From IMG/VR virus record IMGVR_UViG_3300037134_000178, positions 1 through 23,078 of that record: a stretch of DNA of 23,078 bases; one strand, 5' to 3'. The position numbers and the translations under genes were made by a program. This document shows, in pieces, positions 16,115 through 22,171 of this stretch (its first letter is position 1; each line of letters starts with the position of its first letter). Origin of the DNA: a virus. The notes under the pieces are model-generated. The model had not been told where the DNA came from. It searched no databases and saw only the letters and a list, made by a program, of their open reading frames with translations.

Positions 16115-16713
16115 CAGTTCACCGTTTCAGGCTTGGGCTTGATTCCGAACTCTTCCATGGTGGCATCGTTGACGGCAGGAATCTTTGAGATCGGCTGCAC
16201 CTGGGTCTGCACCCTGCTGGTCTTGGGCATTCTTCCGTCGCGGTCGAGAATCTCACGGGATGCCTGCAAACGAAGCTGCGCGTCGTTGCCCTCCAGATGC
16301 GAAGCCAACACTTCAATCGATTGCGGGACCAAGGACGCAACCCGCATCTTCATCCGCTCCACATCCTTCATCAGCTTGTCTTCGACGCCGGTATTGTGGG
16401 CTTCCTTCAGCTCCCACAAACGCCGCTTATACGACGCCGACTTCCTCAGCTTGACGGCATGGGGACGGGACACTTTCAGCAGGTCGGAAATTCCGTCCGG
16501 ATCCATGATGTAGCAATAGTCCATGTCGGCCAGGCGCGAGGCCTGAACTTTCTCGATATCGGAGGTTTTGCGGACAATCTCCCTCAGCGCAGCTTGCCTT
16601 TTCTTACTGGCTTCCGAGAATGGCTTGGGCGGTTCTTTCCTGACCCGCTTATACTTGCCGGTCAGCTTCGACTGCTCGAAATTGGGGCCGCCTTCGTTGG
16701 TGGGAATTTTCAT
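16114..16713 (-). CDS. terS: Terminase small subunit (candidate)
   Basis: The gene encodes 199 aa from ATG at 16713. This start is preferred over one 16 codons upstream because GAGG lies near it and the ATG overlaps the preceding TGA as ATGA. The N-terminus is basic and probably disordered (KLTGKYKRVRKEPPKPFSEA). A helix-turn-helix-like part follows (DPDGISDLLKVSRPHAVKLR), then long helices (KLMKDVERMKMRVASLVPQS, AQLRLQASREILDRDGRMPK). The pattern of DNA-binding head, helical oligomerisation core, and 'R-E-I-L-D-R-D-G-R-x-P-K' end is common in small terminases. It is directly next to the large subunit. The assignment is from arrangement and pattern together. Confidence 0.74.
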   Translation of the reverse strand: MKIPTNEGGPNFEQSKLTGKYKRVRKEPPKPFSEASKKRQAALREIVRKTSDIEKVQASRLADMDYCYIMDPDGISDLLKVSRPHAVKLRKSASYKRRLWELKEAHNTGVEDKLMKDVERMKMRVASLVPQSIEVLASHLEGNDAQLRLQASREILDRDGRMPKTSRVQTQVQPISKIPAVNDATMEEFGIKPKPETVN

Positions 16714-17426
16714 TTTGCTTTCCTCATGAACCCCATAACTTCGCCGCGGCGCATCAGGCAACAGACCTGGTCGCCATGGATGTGGATTCCGGCCATCCTG
16801 GAGAACAAGACTCGATCCCCCGGCCGCAAATCCTGAATATCGGCTCCCACCGCCATGATGTCGCCGTAGGAATGATCCTGCTTCGATGCGTCTGGAATCG
16901 CCAGAACTCCGGGAGCAAGGCCAGAACCTTTACAGCCGGCGCATGGAGTGAACCCGCAGGCCGCGGGAACCTGATTCTCCGATCCGACAATCACGCAGTC
17001 GGGACAGCACTCCGGTTTCCAGCCTTCTTTCCTGACAATCGACTTCGTTCCCTTACAACTCAGACACTCGAATTTCAAATGCCCAACACCCTGACAACTC
17101 TCGCACACATACCCTTCTTTGAAGCTGGCGTACTTGACCAGCAGCCTGTCATCCAAAGGCGTGATCGACCAGCCGCGCAGCAAGGGCTGTGAAGCCTGAG
17201 ATAGATCGAGCAGCTTTACTCTTGGGTCGGGCTTCCACGCAGAAAGTGCCGCTGGGTTCTGCTCCACCTTCTCATTCACCCAAAAGTCATTCCCTCGCAC
17301 TATCTCCTGCTCCGCTGCATGAGCCCGAGTGAAATCCACTACCCCATCGCTCGACCGATCGTTCCCTACCATGGCATTGAATTCCCGCTCGTCCATCTTG
17401 CCGTTCGTTATGCTCACATCCGCCAT
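16710..17426 (-). CDS. GroES-like co-chaperonin with inserted DnaJ-type zinc finger
   Basis: The gene encodes 238 aa from ATG at 17426, with GAGG 8 bases upstream. The first 86 residues are charged with no family I know. Residues 87-100 (WSITPLDDRLLVKY) match the first GroES strand (P-L-x-D-R-V-x-V-K). Residues 173-236 match the rest: GVLAIPDASKQ (the GroEL-contact 'G-I-x-I-P-D' loop), then YGDIMAVGADI and RPGDRVLFSRMAGIHIHG. Between them, 101-172 carries four CxxC pairs (C108/C111, C121/C124, C141/C144, C162/C165), two of them in CxxCxGxG form as in DnaJ. GroES normally has only about 17 loop residues here. It is coupled to the small-terminase candidate by ATGA. A co-chaperonin for head-protein folding is inferred. 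Confidence 0.8.
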   Translation of the reverse strand: MADVSITNGKMDEREFNAMVGNDRSSDGVVDFTRAHAAEQEIVRGNDFWVNEKVEQNPAALSAWKPDPRVKLLDLSQASQPLLRGWSITPLDDRLLVKYASFKEGYVCESCQGVGHLKFECLSCKGTKSIVRKEGWKPECCPDCVIVGSENQVPAACGFTPCAGCKGSGLAPGVLAIPDASKQDHSYGDIMAVGADIQDLRPGDRVLFSRMAGIHIHGDQVCCLMRRGEVMGFMRKAK

Positions 17427-17558
17427 TTTCACTACCTCAATGAGCCCATCGTACTCTCGAATCCAGAAAATATTTATAAAATTTTGTTCGCGGTACAAGC
17501 GCACGGCAAAACCACAAAGCATTATTCAGGGGGTGGGCATCGTGAAAATCCTGTCAAG

Positions 17559-17576
17559 TGTGTCTTTTTTACCACA
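17559..17576 (+). promoter_or_regulatory. 18-bp dyad operator-like site, copy C
   Basis: TGTGTCTTTTTTACCACA, identical to the copy at 419-436 in reverse. With one more base at each side it forms AGTGTG-N10-CACACT, a perfect inverted repeat. It lies about 130 bases upstream of the chaperonin gene, in its leader or promoter region. Confidence 0.62.
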
Positions 17577-17822
17577 CTGCCAGCAACCGAATCAGCGCAT
17601 CAGTAACAAATCGCCTGAGCCGCGTCCGGACAGCGGGCCTGTCGTATGAGAGACAGGGATTCATATCGGGCGTGTTACGCACGCTGAATCAATCACTTGG
17701 CTGTGCGGACATTCCAATGTACCCCCAAATATACCCCCAACTAGTCAGCATCGAGCACCGGTGCCGCCGGTGGATTGCCGCAGCAACATCACTGCTGCTT
17801 GCAGGCTTCGTTGTATGTTCGC

Positions 17823-17861
17823 TGTGTCTAAATTGCCACAAAGTGTGTCTAATCGTCCACT
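17823..17861 (+). promoter_or_regulatory. Tandem pair of 18-bp dyads beside the regulator gene
   Basis: TGTGTCTAAATTGCCACA at 17823-17840 and TGTGTCTAATCGTCCACT at 17844-17861, in the same orientation, with starts exactly 21 bases apart (two helical turns). They lie 65-103 bases upstream of the ATG at 17926. A minus-strand -10-like TTTAAA lies just outside the second copy. Autoregulation is inferred. Confidence 0.6.
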
Positions 17862-17925
17862 TTTAAAGGCTTGATCGAGTGCCTGAAAAAGCTGCTGTTA
17901 AACTCACATCGTAAACGGTTGAGTG

Positions 17926-18135
17926 ATGAGACATCTACGACAATGCGTGACTGAAGAGCGTACACGTCATACGCTTTGCTTGCCTGGTCCGCTGTGGAAT
18001 GAGCTTGTATTGCATCTAGAAGCTGTCGCGCTGCGCGATGAAGAGACGATGACAGCGATGTTGAATCGTTGGATCGAAGCCGGTTTAAGGCGAGAGCAGC
18101 AAGAGCTTGAGAGCGATTCGGAAGAGAACAAATAG
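17926..18135 (+). CDS. Ribbon-helix-helix-like DNA-binding protein, candidate phage regulator
   Basis: The gene encodes 69 aa from ATG at 17926 (GTG one codon earlier is an alternative; the ribosome site is weak). After a 12-residue arm, residues 13-20 (TRHTLCLP) form a strand. Two helices follow: GPLWNELVLHLEAVALR and EETMTAMLNRWIEAGLRREQ. One strand then two helices with 'x-x-x-L-N-x-W-I-x-x-G-L' is the layout of the ribbon-helix-helix (CopG/Arc) fold, which binds DNA as dimers on short half-sites. The tail is acidic. It lies next to a tandem pair of the dyads found at all four control points. The fold is by pattern; the operator link is inferred. Confidence 0.5.
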   Translation: MRHLRQCVTEERTRHTLCLPGPLWNELVLHLEAVALRDEETMTAMLNRWIEAGLRREQQELESDSEENK

Positions 18136-18424
18136 GGACAGTACTGGCTTGGGTGTTACGTAGGATGAAGCGCTATGCGTGCCGCTTGGAGCTGCGACCG
18201 TCACACTGGACCCCTGTCCTGGCAGGTCGGAGTTTTCTCCGATAACTAGCTGGTCATGCGTCCCAAGCCACCCGGAGACTCGACGCATCGAGTTCCGCTT
18301 TGGAAGGACATTCACGCTTCCACATCACCATAACATGGCTGTCAAGCCTGTGGAAAACTATCGTCGATTTCGCTTGCATTAGAATCCCACTAAGGGATAC
18401 ATTAAGCACATGGAGGCAACGCAA
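18136..18424. other. Intergenic region with hairpins and a candidate promoter
   Basis: No good gene. It contains two consecutive small hairpins, CCTG/CAGG and TCGGAG-TTTT-CTCCGA (18227-18242), without a following T-run. A plus-strand promoter-like pair is TTGCAT (18374-18379) and TACATT (18398-18403) with an 18-base spacer, suitably placed for the gene at 18425. Confidence 0.35.
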
Positions 18425-18643
18425 ATGACCAATAGCCAACAACTAGCACAGAAGATACAAGATCATCTGAAGTCTGGCGGTGCGGTTCGGTTCTGCACTT
18501 ATGCTCGTTGCACCATCCTTTCCGCAAAGCACGCTTCGCTGATCTTCGGTTCAATCAAAGAGCAGCCAATGAATGGTGTTTACATGCAGCGTGGCAAGTC
18601 CAATGATTTCTGGCTTGAACAGTACATCGCATTCAGCAAATGA
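18425..18643 (+). CDS. Small hypothetical protein (72 aa)
   Basis: ATG at 18425 is chosen over one five codons upstream because GGAGG at 18412-18416 is 8 bases before it; the upstream ATG itself overlaps that site. The protein has a helical start (NSQQLAQKIQDHLKSGG), then an alpha/beta part (AVRFCTYARCTILSAKHASL) and a C-terminal aromatic segment (SNDFWLEQYIAFSK). Two Cys, C30 and C35, might be paired, but there is no clear metal motif. No family is known to me. The leader is nearly identical to that of the next gene, which suggests that the genes of this island share expression signals. Confidence 0.55.
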   Translation: MTNSQQLAQKIQDHLKSGGAVRFCTYARCTILSAKHASLIFGSIKEQPMNGVYMQRGKSNDFWLEQYIAFSK

Positions 18644-18671
18644 CACAGCATTCAACATGGAGGCAACAGAG

Positions 18672-18938
18672 ATGAGATTCGATGAGCTTTACATTGGTCA
18701 GATGTTCTTTCATGCGTCGAGCATGAACACGGCTGCAGTGTTTGAGAAGAAGTCTAAGACTAGCGCTTTCACGCTTCACCCCGTGACAAAAGAGCGCGCC
18801 AAATTACCCTACTATGCACGCCCGATCTGCGAGTTTAGCGGAAGCGTAGAAGTGCAACCCTTCGCAGAGCAGGCTATCAACGCCCCCGCATTCCAGCCAA
18901 ACATGCTAGTTCCAACTAAAAAGTACGACCACGAATAG
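18672..18938 (+). CDS. Small phage accessory protein, tandem paralogue 1
   Basis: The gene encodes 88 aa from ATG at 18672 with GGAGG 8 bases upstream. It starts MRFDELYIGQMFFHASSMNT, continues AAVFEKKSKTSAFTLHPVTK and then RAKLPYYARPICEF. The gene at 19129 encodes a shorter protein of the same plan, with 'M-R-F-D-x-L-x-I-G-x-x-F-F', 'F-E-K-K-S-K' and 'T-L-H-P-V-T-K-E-R'. This small beta-barrel-like layout ('x-x-L-x-x-G-x-x-F', then 'K-x-S-x-x-x-A') is frequent in small phage and plasmid proteins of unknown role. The extra C-terminal 23 residues are absent from the paralogue. No enzyme motif is seen. Confidence 0.68.
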   Translation: MRFDELYIGQMFFHASSMNTAAVFEKKSKTSAFTLHPVTKERAKLPYYARPICEFSGSVEVQPFAEQAINAPAFQPNMLVPTKKYDHE

Positions 18939-18946
18939 GGGCTAGC

Positions 18947-19126
18947 ATGAGCGGCATTAAATCCCCGCGCTGCGGTCGCGGCCACAAGTGGGACGGCATC
19001 CGCGGCAACGGCCAGCGCTATTGCAAGAAATGCAAACTCATCACGCAAGCTGCCAATCGAAAGAAATTAGCAGCTCAACCGAAAGTCAGCAAACGCGATC
19101 CAATCACCGGACTCTGGAGGTACTGA
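18947..19126 (+). CDS. Zinc-binding miniprotein (59 aa)
   Basis: The gene encodes 59 aa from ATG at 18947 and has a strongly basic product. It reads SPRCGRGHKWDGIRGNGQRY, then CKKCKLITQAANRKKLAAQ. C9, H13, C26 and C29 have the 'C-x3-H ... C-x2-C' order of a zinc ribbon, followed by a basic helix, so nucleic-acid binding is plausible. The last codons supply the GGAGG ribosome site of the following gene, and the stop lies two bases before its ATG, so the genes are tightly packed. It lies between two tandem paralogues and could be part of the duplicated unit or inserted into it. No family name is claimed. Confidence 0.6.
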   Translation: MSGIKSPRCGRGHKWDGIRGNGQRYCKKCKLITQAANRKKLAAQPKVSKRDPITGLWRY

Positions 19127-19128
19127 AA

Positions 19129-19326
19129 ATGAGGTTTGATAAATTACCTATCGGCGCAATATTCTTCTGTGGATTCAGCTTAACAACCAGCGCGCTCTTT
19201 GAGAAGAAGAGCAAGAGTACTGCATACACGCTCCATCCCGTTACGAAAGAACGCACCCAGTTGCCACAGTTTGCTCGTCCGATTGTTGGATTTGGCGCCT
19301 ATGTCAGAGTGGAGCCGCTCGCATGA
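19129..19326 (+). CDS. Small phage accessory protein, tandem paralogue 2
   Basis: The gene encodes 65 aa from ATG at 19129, preceded by GGAGGTACTGAAA. It starts MRFDKLPIGAIFFCGFSLTT, continues SALFEKKSKSTAYTLHPVTK and then RTQLPQFARPIVGF, aligning almost residue for residue with the first 65 residues of the protein at 18672. Conservation is highest in the 'F-E-K-K-S-K' and 'T-L-H-P-V-T-K-E-R' blocks. The pair probably arose by tandem duplication. The shorter C-terminus may be the ancestral form or a truncation. Its stop overlaps the next start as ATGA. Confidence 0.66.
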   Translation: MRFDKLPIGAIFFCGFSLTTSALFEKKSKSTAYTLHPVTKERTQLPQFARPIVGFGAYVRVEPLA

Positions 19327-19505
19327 AACACTCGCTCATGTTCCTGATCCTTGGTTTCTATGCTATTCGCATCATCCAGGCTATCGTTGGCGGCCATCTG
19401 GACCTCTACTGCACCCTGATGTACGGCATGGACTGGTGCAGCCTGTTCCTGCTGGGCTCGTGGCGCTTTGAAACAAAGCTCGATATGAAAGGATTGCTCC
19501 AGTGA
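19323..19505 (+). CDS. Small membrane protein (60 aa)
   Basis: ATG at 19323 overlaps the previous stop as ATGA. Residues 4-23 (SLMFLILGFYAIRIIQAIVG) are a convincing membrane helix, and residues 29-47 (YCTLMYGMDWCSLFLLGSW) may be a second. The C-terminal tail is short and basic (ETKLDMKGLLQ). It could be a small membrane effector or holin-like protein, but no endolysin or spanin gene is nearby, so a lysis role is not supported. Its stop overlaps the GTG of a 22-aa peptide. Confidence 0.5.
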   Translation: MKHSLMFLILGFYAIRIIQAIVGGHLDLYCTLMYGMDWCSLFLLGSWRFETKLDMKGLLQ

Positions 19506-19570
19506 TTGACTTCGTCTGTGTCCTGATCTGCCTGGCCCTTGGCTATCTCAATCTGCGCGTGCATGTTTAA
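19502..19570 (+). CDS. Possible hydrophobic micropeptide (22 aa)
   Basis: GTG at 19502 overlaps the previous stop as GTGA and the frame ends with TAA at 19570. The product, VIDFVCVLICLALGYLNLRV plus two residues, is a single hydrophobic segment. The overlap and strong hydrophobicity suggest real translation, but a 22-codon frame can arise by chance. If real it would act at the membrane together with the preceding protein. The downstream sequence forms the terminator of the opposing operon. Confidence 0.28.
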   Translation: MIDFVCVLICLALGYLNLRVHV

Positions 19571-19573
19571 GCG

Positions 19574-19605
19574 CAAAAAGACGGGCCAAGCGGAGGCTCA
19601 GCCCG
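19574..19605 (-). terminator. Intrinsic terminator of the replication operon
   Basis: On the minus strand CGGGCTGAG-CCTCCG-CTTGGCCCG forms a 9-bp stem (two G-T pairs included) with a 6-base loop, followed by TCTTTTT. It lies 38 bases after the stop of the Ig-like gene. No T-run follows it on the plus strand, so it should act mainly on minus-strand transcripts. Confidence 0.72.
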
Positions 19606-19611
19606 GGAGGT

Positions 19612-19645
19612 CAGTATTGCAAGCTCTTCAGTATTGCAAGCTCTT
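19612..19645. repeat. Tandem 17-bp direct repeat at the 3' end of the Ig-like gene
   Basis: CAGTATTGCAAGCTCTT occurs twice back to back, 19612-19628 and 19629-19645. The second copy overlaps the stop codon of the minus-strand Ig-like gene, so the duplication has extended only the untranslated side. A replication slip is the simplest explanation. Confidence 0.85.
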
Positions 19646-20156
19646 AGGGTGTGGGCGCCGTAAATTGGATCGCAACGCTCTGCGTCAACTGTGCCGGCGG
19701 CACAACTCCACTGGTTGTAATGGTGAAAGCCTGGGTCCAGGTGGAAGTAACGCCGTCGGTATCAGTGACGGTGCAGGCCGCAGAACCGCTGATGGCGCCC
19801 GTAGACGCGGCGACACCAGTCACGGTAGCTGTCAGGCCGTCCGGATTCAGTACGACCATTGCGGAAGGATCTGCGAACGTGTATGTGACGGCCGATACGA
19901 CGCCGCCAGAGTTGGTGACTCCATCGGCCAGCAAGGGCACGATCGAAGCCTGCGAGGTTTGTCCTACATTGAGGGTGAGAGCATTGTTCGGCATTGGGAA
20001 ATCTCCTGTGAAAATGACGGCGATGGAAGCGGTTAAGGTTTTTGGTTTGAGCGCTTTAAGGATCTCGCGCAGCAGATGGGCGATGGATTCGAGGAGCCGG
20101 TGATTCTCCTCTTCGACGTGCAGAAGCTTTTTGACTTCACGTTCGCTGATCGGCAT
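19644..20156 (-). CDS. Ig-like domain protein with helical N-terminus
   Basis: The gene encodes 170 aa from ATG at 20156. Residues about 1-45 are charged and helical (SEREVKKLLHVEEENHRLLE), ending near a short hydrophobic strand. From residue 54 a Thr/Val/Ala-rich beta domain follows (ALTLNVGQTSQASIVPLLAD, TYTFADPSAMVVLNPDG, then ATVTGVAASTGAISGSAACT). The alternation of 'T-V-x-G-V-A' and 'A-x-C-T-V-T-D-T-D-G' strands resembles bacterial Ig-like (BIG2) domains, which phages use on virion surfaces. An in-frame ATG at 19994 has AGGAG 7 bases upstream, so a 116-aa form may also be made. Its place in the replication operon is odd for a virion protein. Confidence 0.6.
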   Translation of the reverse strand: MPISEREVKKLLHVEEENHRLLESIAHLLREILKALKPKTLTASIAVIFTGDFPMPNNALTLNVGQTSQASIVPLLADGVTNSGGVVSAVTYTFADPSAMVVLNPDGLTATVTGVAASTGAISGSAACTVTDTDGVTSTWTQAFTITTSGVVPPAQLTQSVAIQFTAPTP

Positions 20157-20165
20157 TTTGATCTC

Positions 20166-20498
20166 CTACACGTTCTCAATATATTCCACAACTTGATGAA
20201 TTGCTGTACCATTTTGCACCATTTCTGTTGAATATCTCAGCACCTTCCAGCCAAGCATTGCCGCTCGGTTGTATTTCGCGCAGTCAGCCTCGAAGCCTGA
20301 TCCTCGACTATGGCGCCCGCCCGACCACGTACCGCCCTCAATTTCAATCGCCAGCGCGATCCCAGGGAAAGCGAAGTCAAAACGCCAGCCGCGATCACAG
20401 AATTTGTATTCCCGCACAGGATTCAGCATCTTCGCCCTGCAATGAAGATCAAAGCATTCTTCGCCTTCGCTCAGAGCTTTCGGGATCTTATTTGGCAT
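20166..20498 (-). CDS. PD-(D/E)XK-type nuclease (VSR/DUF559-like)
   Basis: The gene encodes 110 aa from ATG at 20498, overlapping the primase-helicase stop as TAATG. The core is RGWRFDFAFPGIALAIEIEG, giving the 'D-x(n)-E-x-E' metal-binding residues of this fold (D40, then E52 and E54), followed by GGTWSGGRHSRGSGFEADCA and KYNRAAMLGWKVLRYS. The 'G-G-x-x-x-G-G-R-H-x-R-G-x-G-F-x-x-D-x-x-K-Y-N' block is typical of small phage nucleases encoded with replication genes. A junction-resolving or end-processing role in phage DNA metabolism is likely from context; substrate specificity cannot be read from the sequence. Confidence 0.74.
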   Translation of the reverse strand: MPNKIPKALSEGEECFDLHCRAKMLNPVREYKFCDRGWRFDFAFPGIALAIEIEGGTWSGGRHSRGSGFEADCAKYNRAAMLGWKVLRYSTEMVQNGTAIHQVVEYIENV

Positions 20499-22171
20499 TA
20501 AATGGATCTCCTCTGTCTCTTCTCTTTGTCCATGCCGAAGTGTTCGAATTCACAGCGCCTCAGCTTCACGATGCTTTTGTCGTCGCTCGATTCAATGGCA
20601 AAGAAAATAGGATCGATTTCCGCAGTCGCTTTAGAGATTACCTCAAATTTCCGGATATTCAGCTCTTCGCTGTTCGATCGAACCCGAGTCAATCCAATAA
20701 TCCACTCAGCCCAGCCGGCAATGGCACTAGCGCCACGCATCCTCAACGCCAGCGAGATATCGTCCTTTCCGTCGGCGGCCTTACGGCTATGGTGCACCAG
20801 GGCCATCGAGCAACCCACGCGGGATTGAATCAAACTTAATCGCTCCATCACTTTATGCATCTCCGTGTTGTCGTTTTCATCTACCGGATGCAACACCTTG
20901 AACACATCGAGAAAGCATATTTCAGGCCGGAAGGATTCCAGCGATCGGCATACCTCGTCCAGATGAATATCGTTCATCAGCGAGAATTGCTGCGTCTGAG
21001 CCCGCGTATTGACCATCAGGGTTTGGTCGATGTCAAGATTTTGCGGTTTGTGCTTGCCGCGCATCAAATGCTTCATCCTCCACTGCGTTAGACCTGGATT
21101 ATCTTCGCGGCTCAGAATCGCAGTTTTTACCGGCATCCGGACGCGATAATCAAGAAAGTCCGATCCCATCGCCAATGAAAGAGCCAAATCGATTGCAATC
21201 CACGATTTGCCAACCTTCGGTTCGGCGACAATCACACCATTAGCGCCACGTTCTAGAATGCCTTCAATCATCCAATCGATGTCTTCTCCCTGGCGCGTGG
21301 CCATAAACTCAAGTGCAGGAACGAAGACGCGCGCCGGGCCTCGGACGCCGTGCTTCCAGGGCACTGTTGCCTTGATCTCTTCGAATAGCTCGGTAATCGT
21401 GTGGTCTTCGAGATAATCACTCACATCGCCCTTATCCGCAAGTCCTTTCAACTCTACGATCCGAACCTGATAGGCATACGATGCCACACTTTCCGCCACC
21501 ATCGCAGCATGTTTTCTCCCCGGCTCGTCGTTGTCGGCCAGAATGAAGACCATCTTGCCGGAGAAGTATTTTGAATAGGCGTCGCGCCATTTTCCGGCGC
21601 CATCGAAGTTACAGGTAGCCGCGTAGGCATGGGAAGCGGATGGCTTCGTTTTCAATAGTTCAGTGAGCGTGTCGCAGTCGCGCTCCCCTTCGACCACGAA
21701 AACCACGTTGGCTCGCACTAAATTCTCCATGCCGTAGAGTGGCTTTTCCTCCATATTGCCCAAACCGTTTTCATAGCCGGTTTCCGTCTTGCGCCGAATC
21801 ACAAACTTCTTGCCTGGATAGCGCAGCTTTTGGAAGACTTCTTTGCTGGCGGCATCGCGGTAGGTGTAAATAGCTTCCGGAGTCTCTCTGGAATGCCCAG
21901 CATTGAGGTTGAGCGCCTCTCTGACGCGTTCGTTCGCTTCCGGGTGGGTAATCCCCTTAATTTTCTCTTCGAACGCTACCAGACCACCTTTACCGCATCC
22001 AGCGAAGCAGTTCCATACGCCTTTGCGGAAGTTGAGCGAGAGCGACGCGGTGCGATCGTCGTGAAATGGACACTTGACCACCGAGGATTCGCGTTCGGTG
22101 ATTCTGGCGTCCGGCATCCTGGATTGGAAATATTCGCGGCATTGCGCTGAAGTGAAAGTGAAGTCAGTCAT
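20498..22171 (-). CDS. Primase-helicase fusion (CHC2 zinc finger, TOPRIM, RepA-like ATPase)
   Basis: The gene encodes 557 aa from ATG at 22171 with GGAAGG 7 bases upstream; it overlaps the initiator's end by 8 bases. Domains in order: a CHC2-type zinc finger (C34, H37, C55, C59), a TOPRIM primase core with VVEGERD (E161) and LADNDEPG (D213/D215), a linker rich in charged residues, and a RecA-like helicase with Walker A AEPKVGKSW (about 316-324) and Walker B ICFLDVF (about 418-424), then LVHHSRK as a motif resembling RepA/AAA_25. It should make primers and unwind DNA at the fork. The fused layout resembles gp4-type primase-helicases, but the ATPase is of the RepA type. Confidence 0.86.
   Translation of the reverse strand: MTDFTFTSAQCREYFQSRMPDARITERESSVVKCPFHDDRTASLSLNFRKGVWNCFAGCGKGGLVAFEEKIKGITHPEANERVREALNLNAGHSRETPEAIYTYRDAASKEVFQKLRYPGKKFVIRRKTETGYENGLGNMEEKPLYGMENLVRANVVFVVEGERDCDTLTELLKTKPSASHAYAATCNFDGAGKWRDAYSKYFSGKMVFILADNDEPGRKHAAMVAESVASYAYQVRIVELKGLADKGDVSDYLEDHTITELFEEIKATVPWKHGVRGPARVFVPALEFMATRQGEDIDWMIEGILERGANGVIVAEPKVGKSWIAIDLALSLAMGSDFLDYRVRMPVKTAILSREDNPGLTQWRMKHLMRGKHKPQNLDIDQTLMVNTRAQTQQFSLMNDIHLDEVCRSLESFRPEICFLDVFKVLHPVDENDNTEMHKVMERLSLIQSRVGCSMALVHHSRKAADGKDDISLALRMRGASAIAGWAEWIIGLTRVRSNSEELNIRKFEVISKATAEIDPIFFAIESSDDKSIVKLRRCEFEHFGMDKEKRQRRSI

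Larger units (their letters stand above)
17427..17925. other. Control region between late operon and regulator gene (no gene seen)
   Basis: About 500 bases without a convincing gene. They contain one dyad at 17559-17576 upstream of the chaperonin/packaging operon, a tandem pair at 17823-17861 beside the regulator gene, two copies of TACCCCCAA 12 bases apart at 17720-17728 and 17732-17740, and several short inverted repeats such as CCTGTC/GACAGG at 17638-17657. I find no good tRNA or terminator. A strong promoter is not obvious by eye. Confidence 0.5.

Noticed and set aside
17581-17700. Possible tRNA in the control region
   Set aside because: Short dyads are present, but I could not fold a cloverleaf with a recognisable T-loop (GTTCRAN) or acceptor stem.
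18227-18242. Hairpin TCGGAG-TTTT-CTCCGA as a terminator
   Set aside because: No T-run follows on either strand, so it does not meet the usual pattern of an intrinsic terminator; it is recorded only as a hairpin.
18085-18315. 76-codon minus-strand frame opposite the regulator's end
   Set aside because: No ribosome site and no recognisable domain; most of it lies in hairpin-rich intergenic DNA.
19539-20036. 165-codon plus-strand frame
   Set aside because: It runs through the terminator and antisense to the Ig-like gene; Arg/Cys/Gly-rich with no domain.
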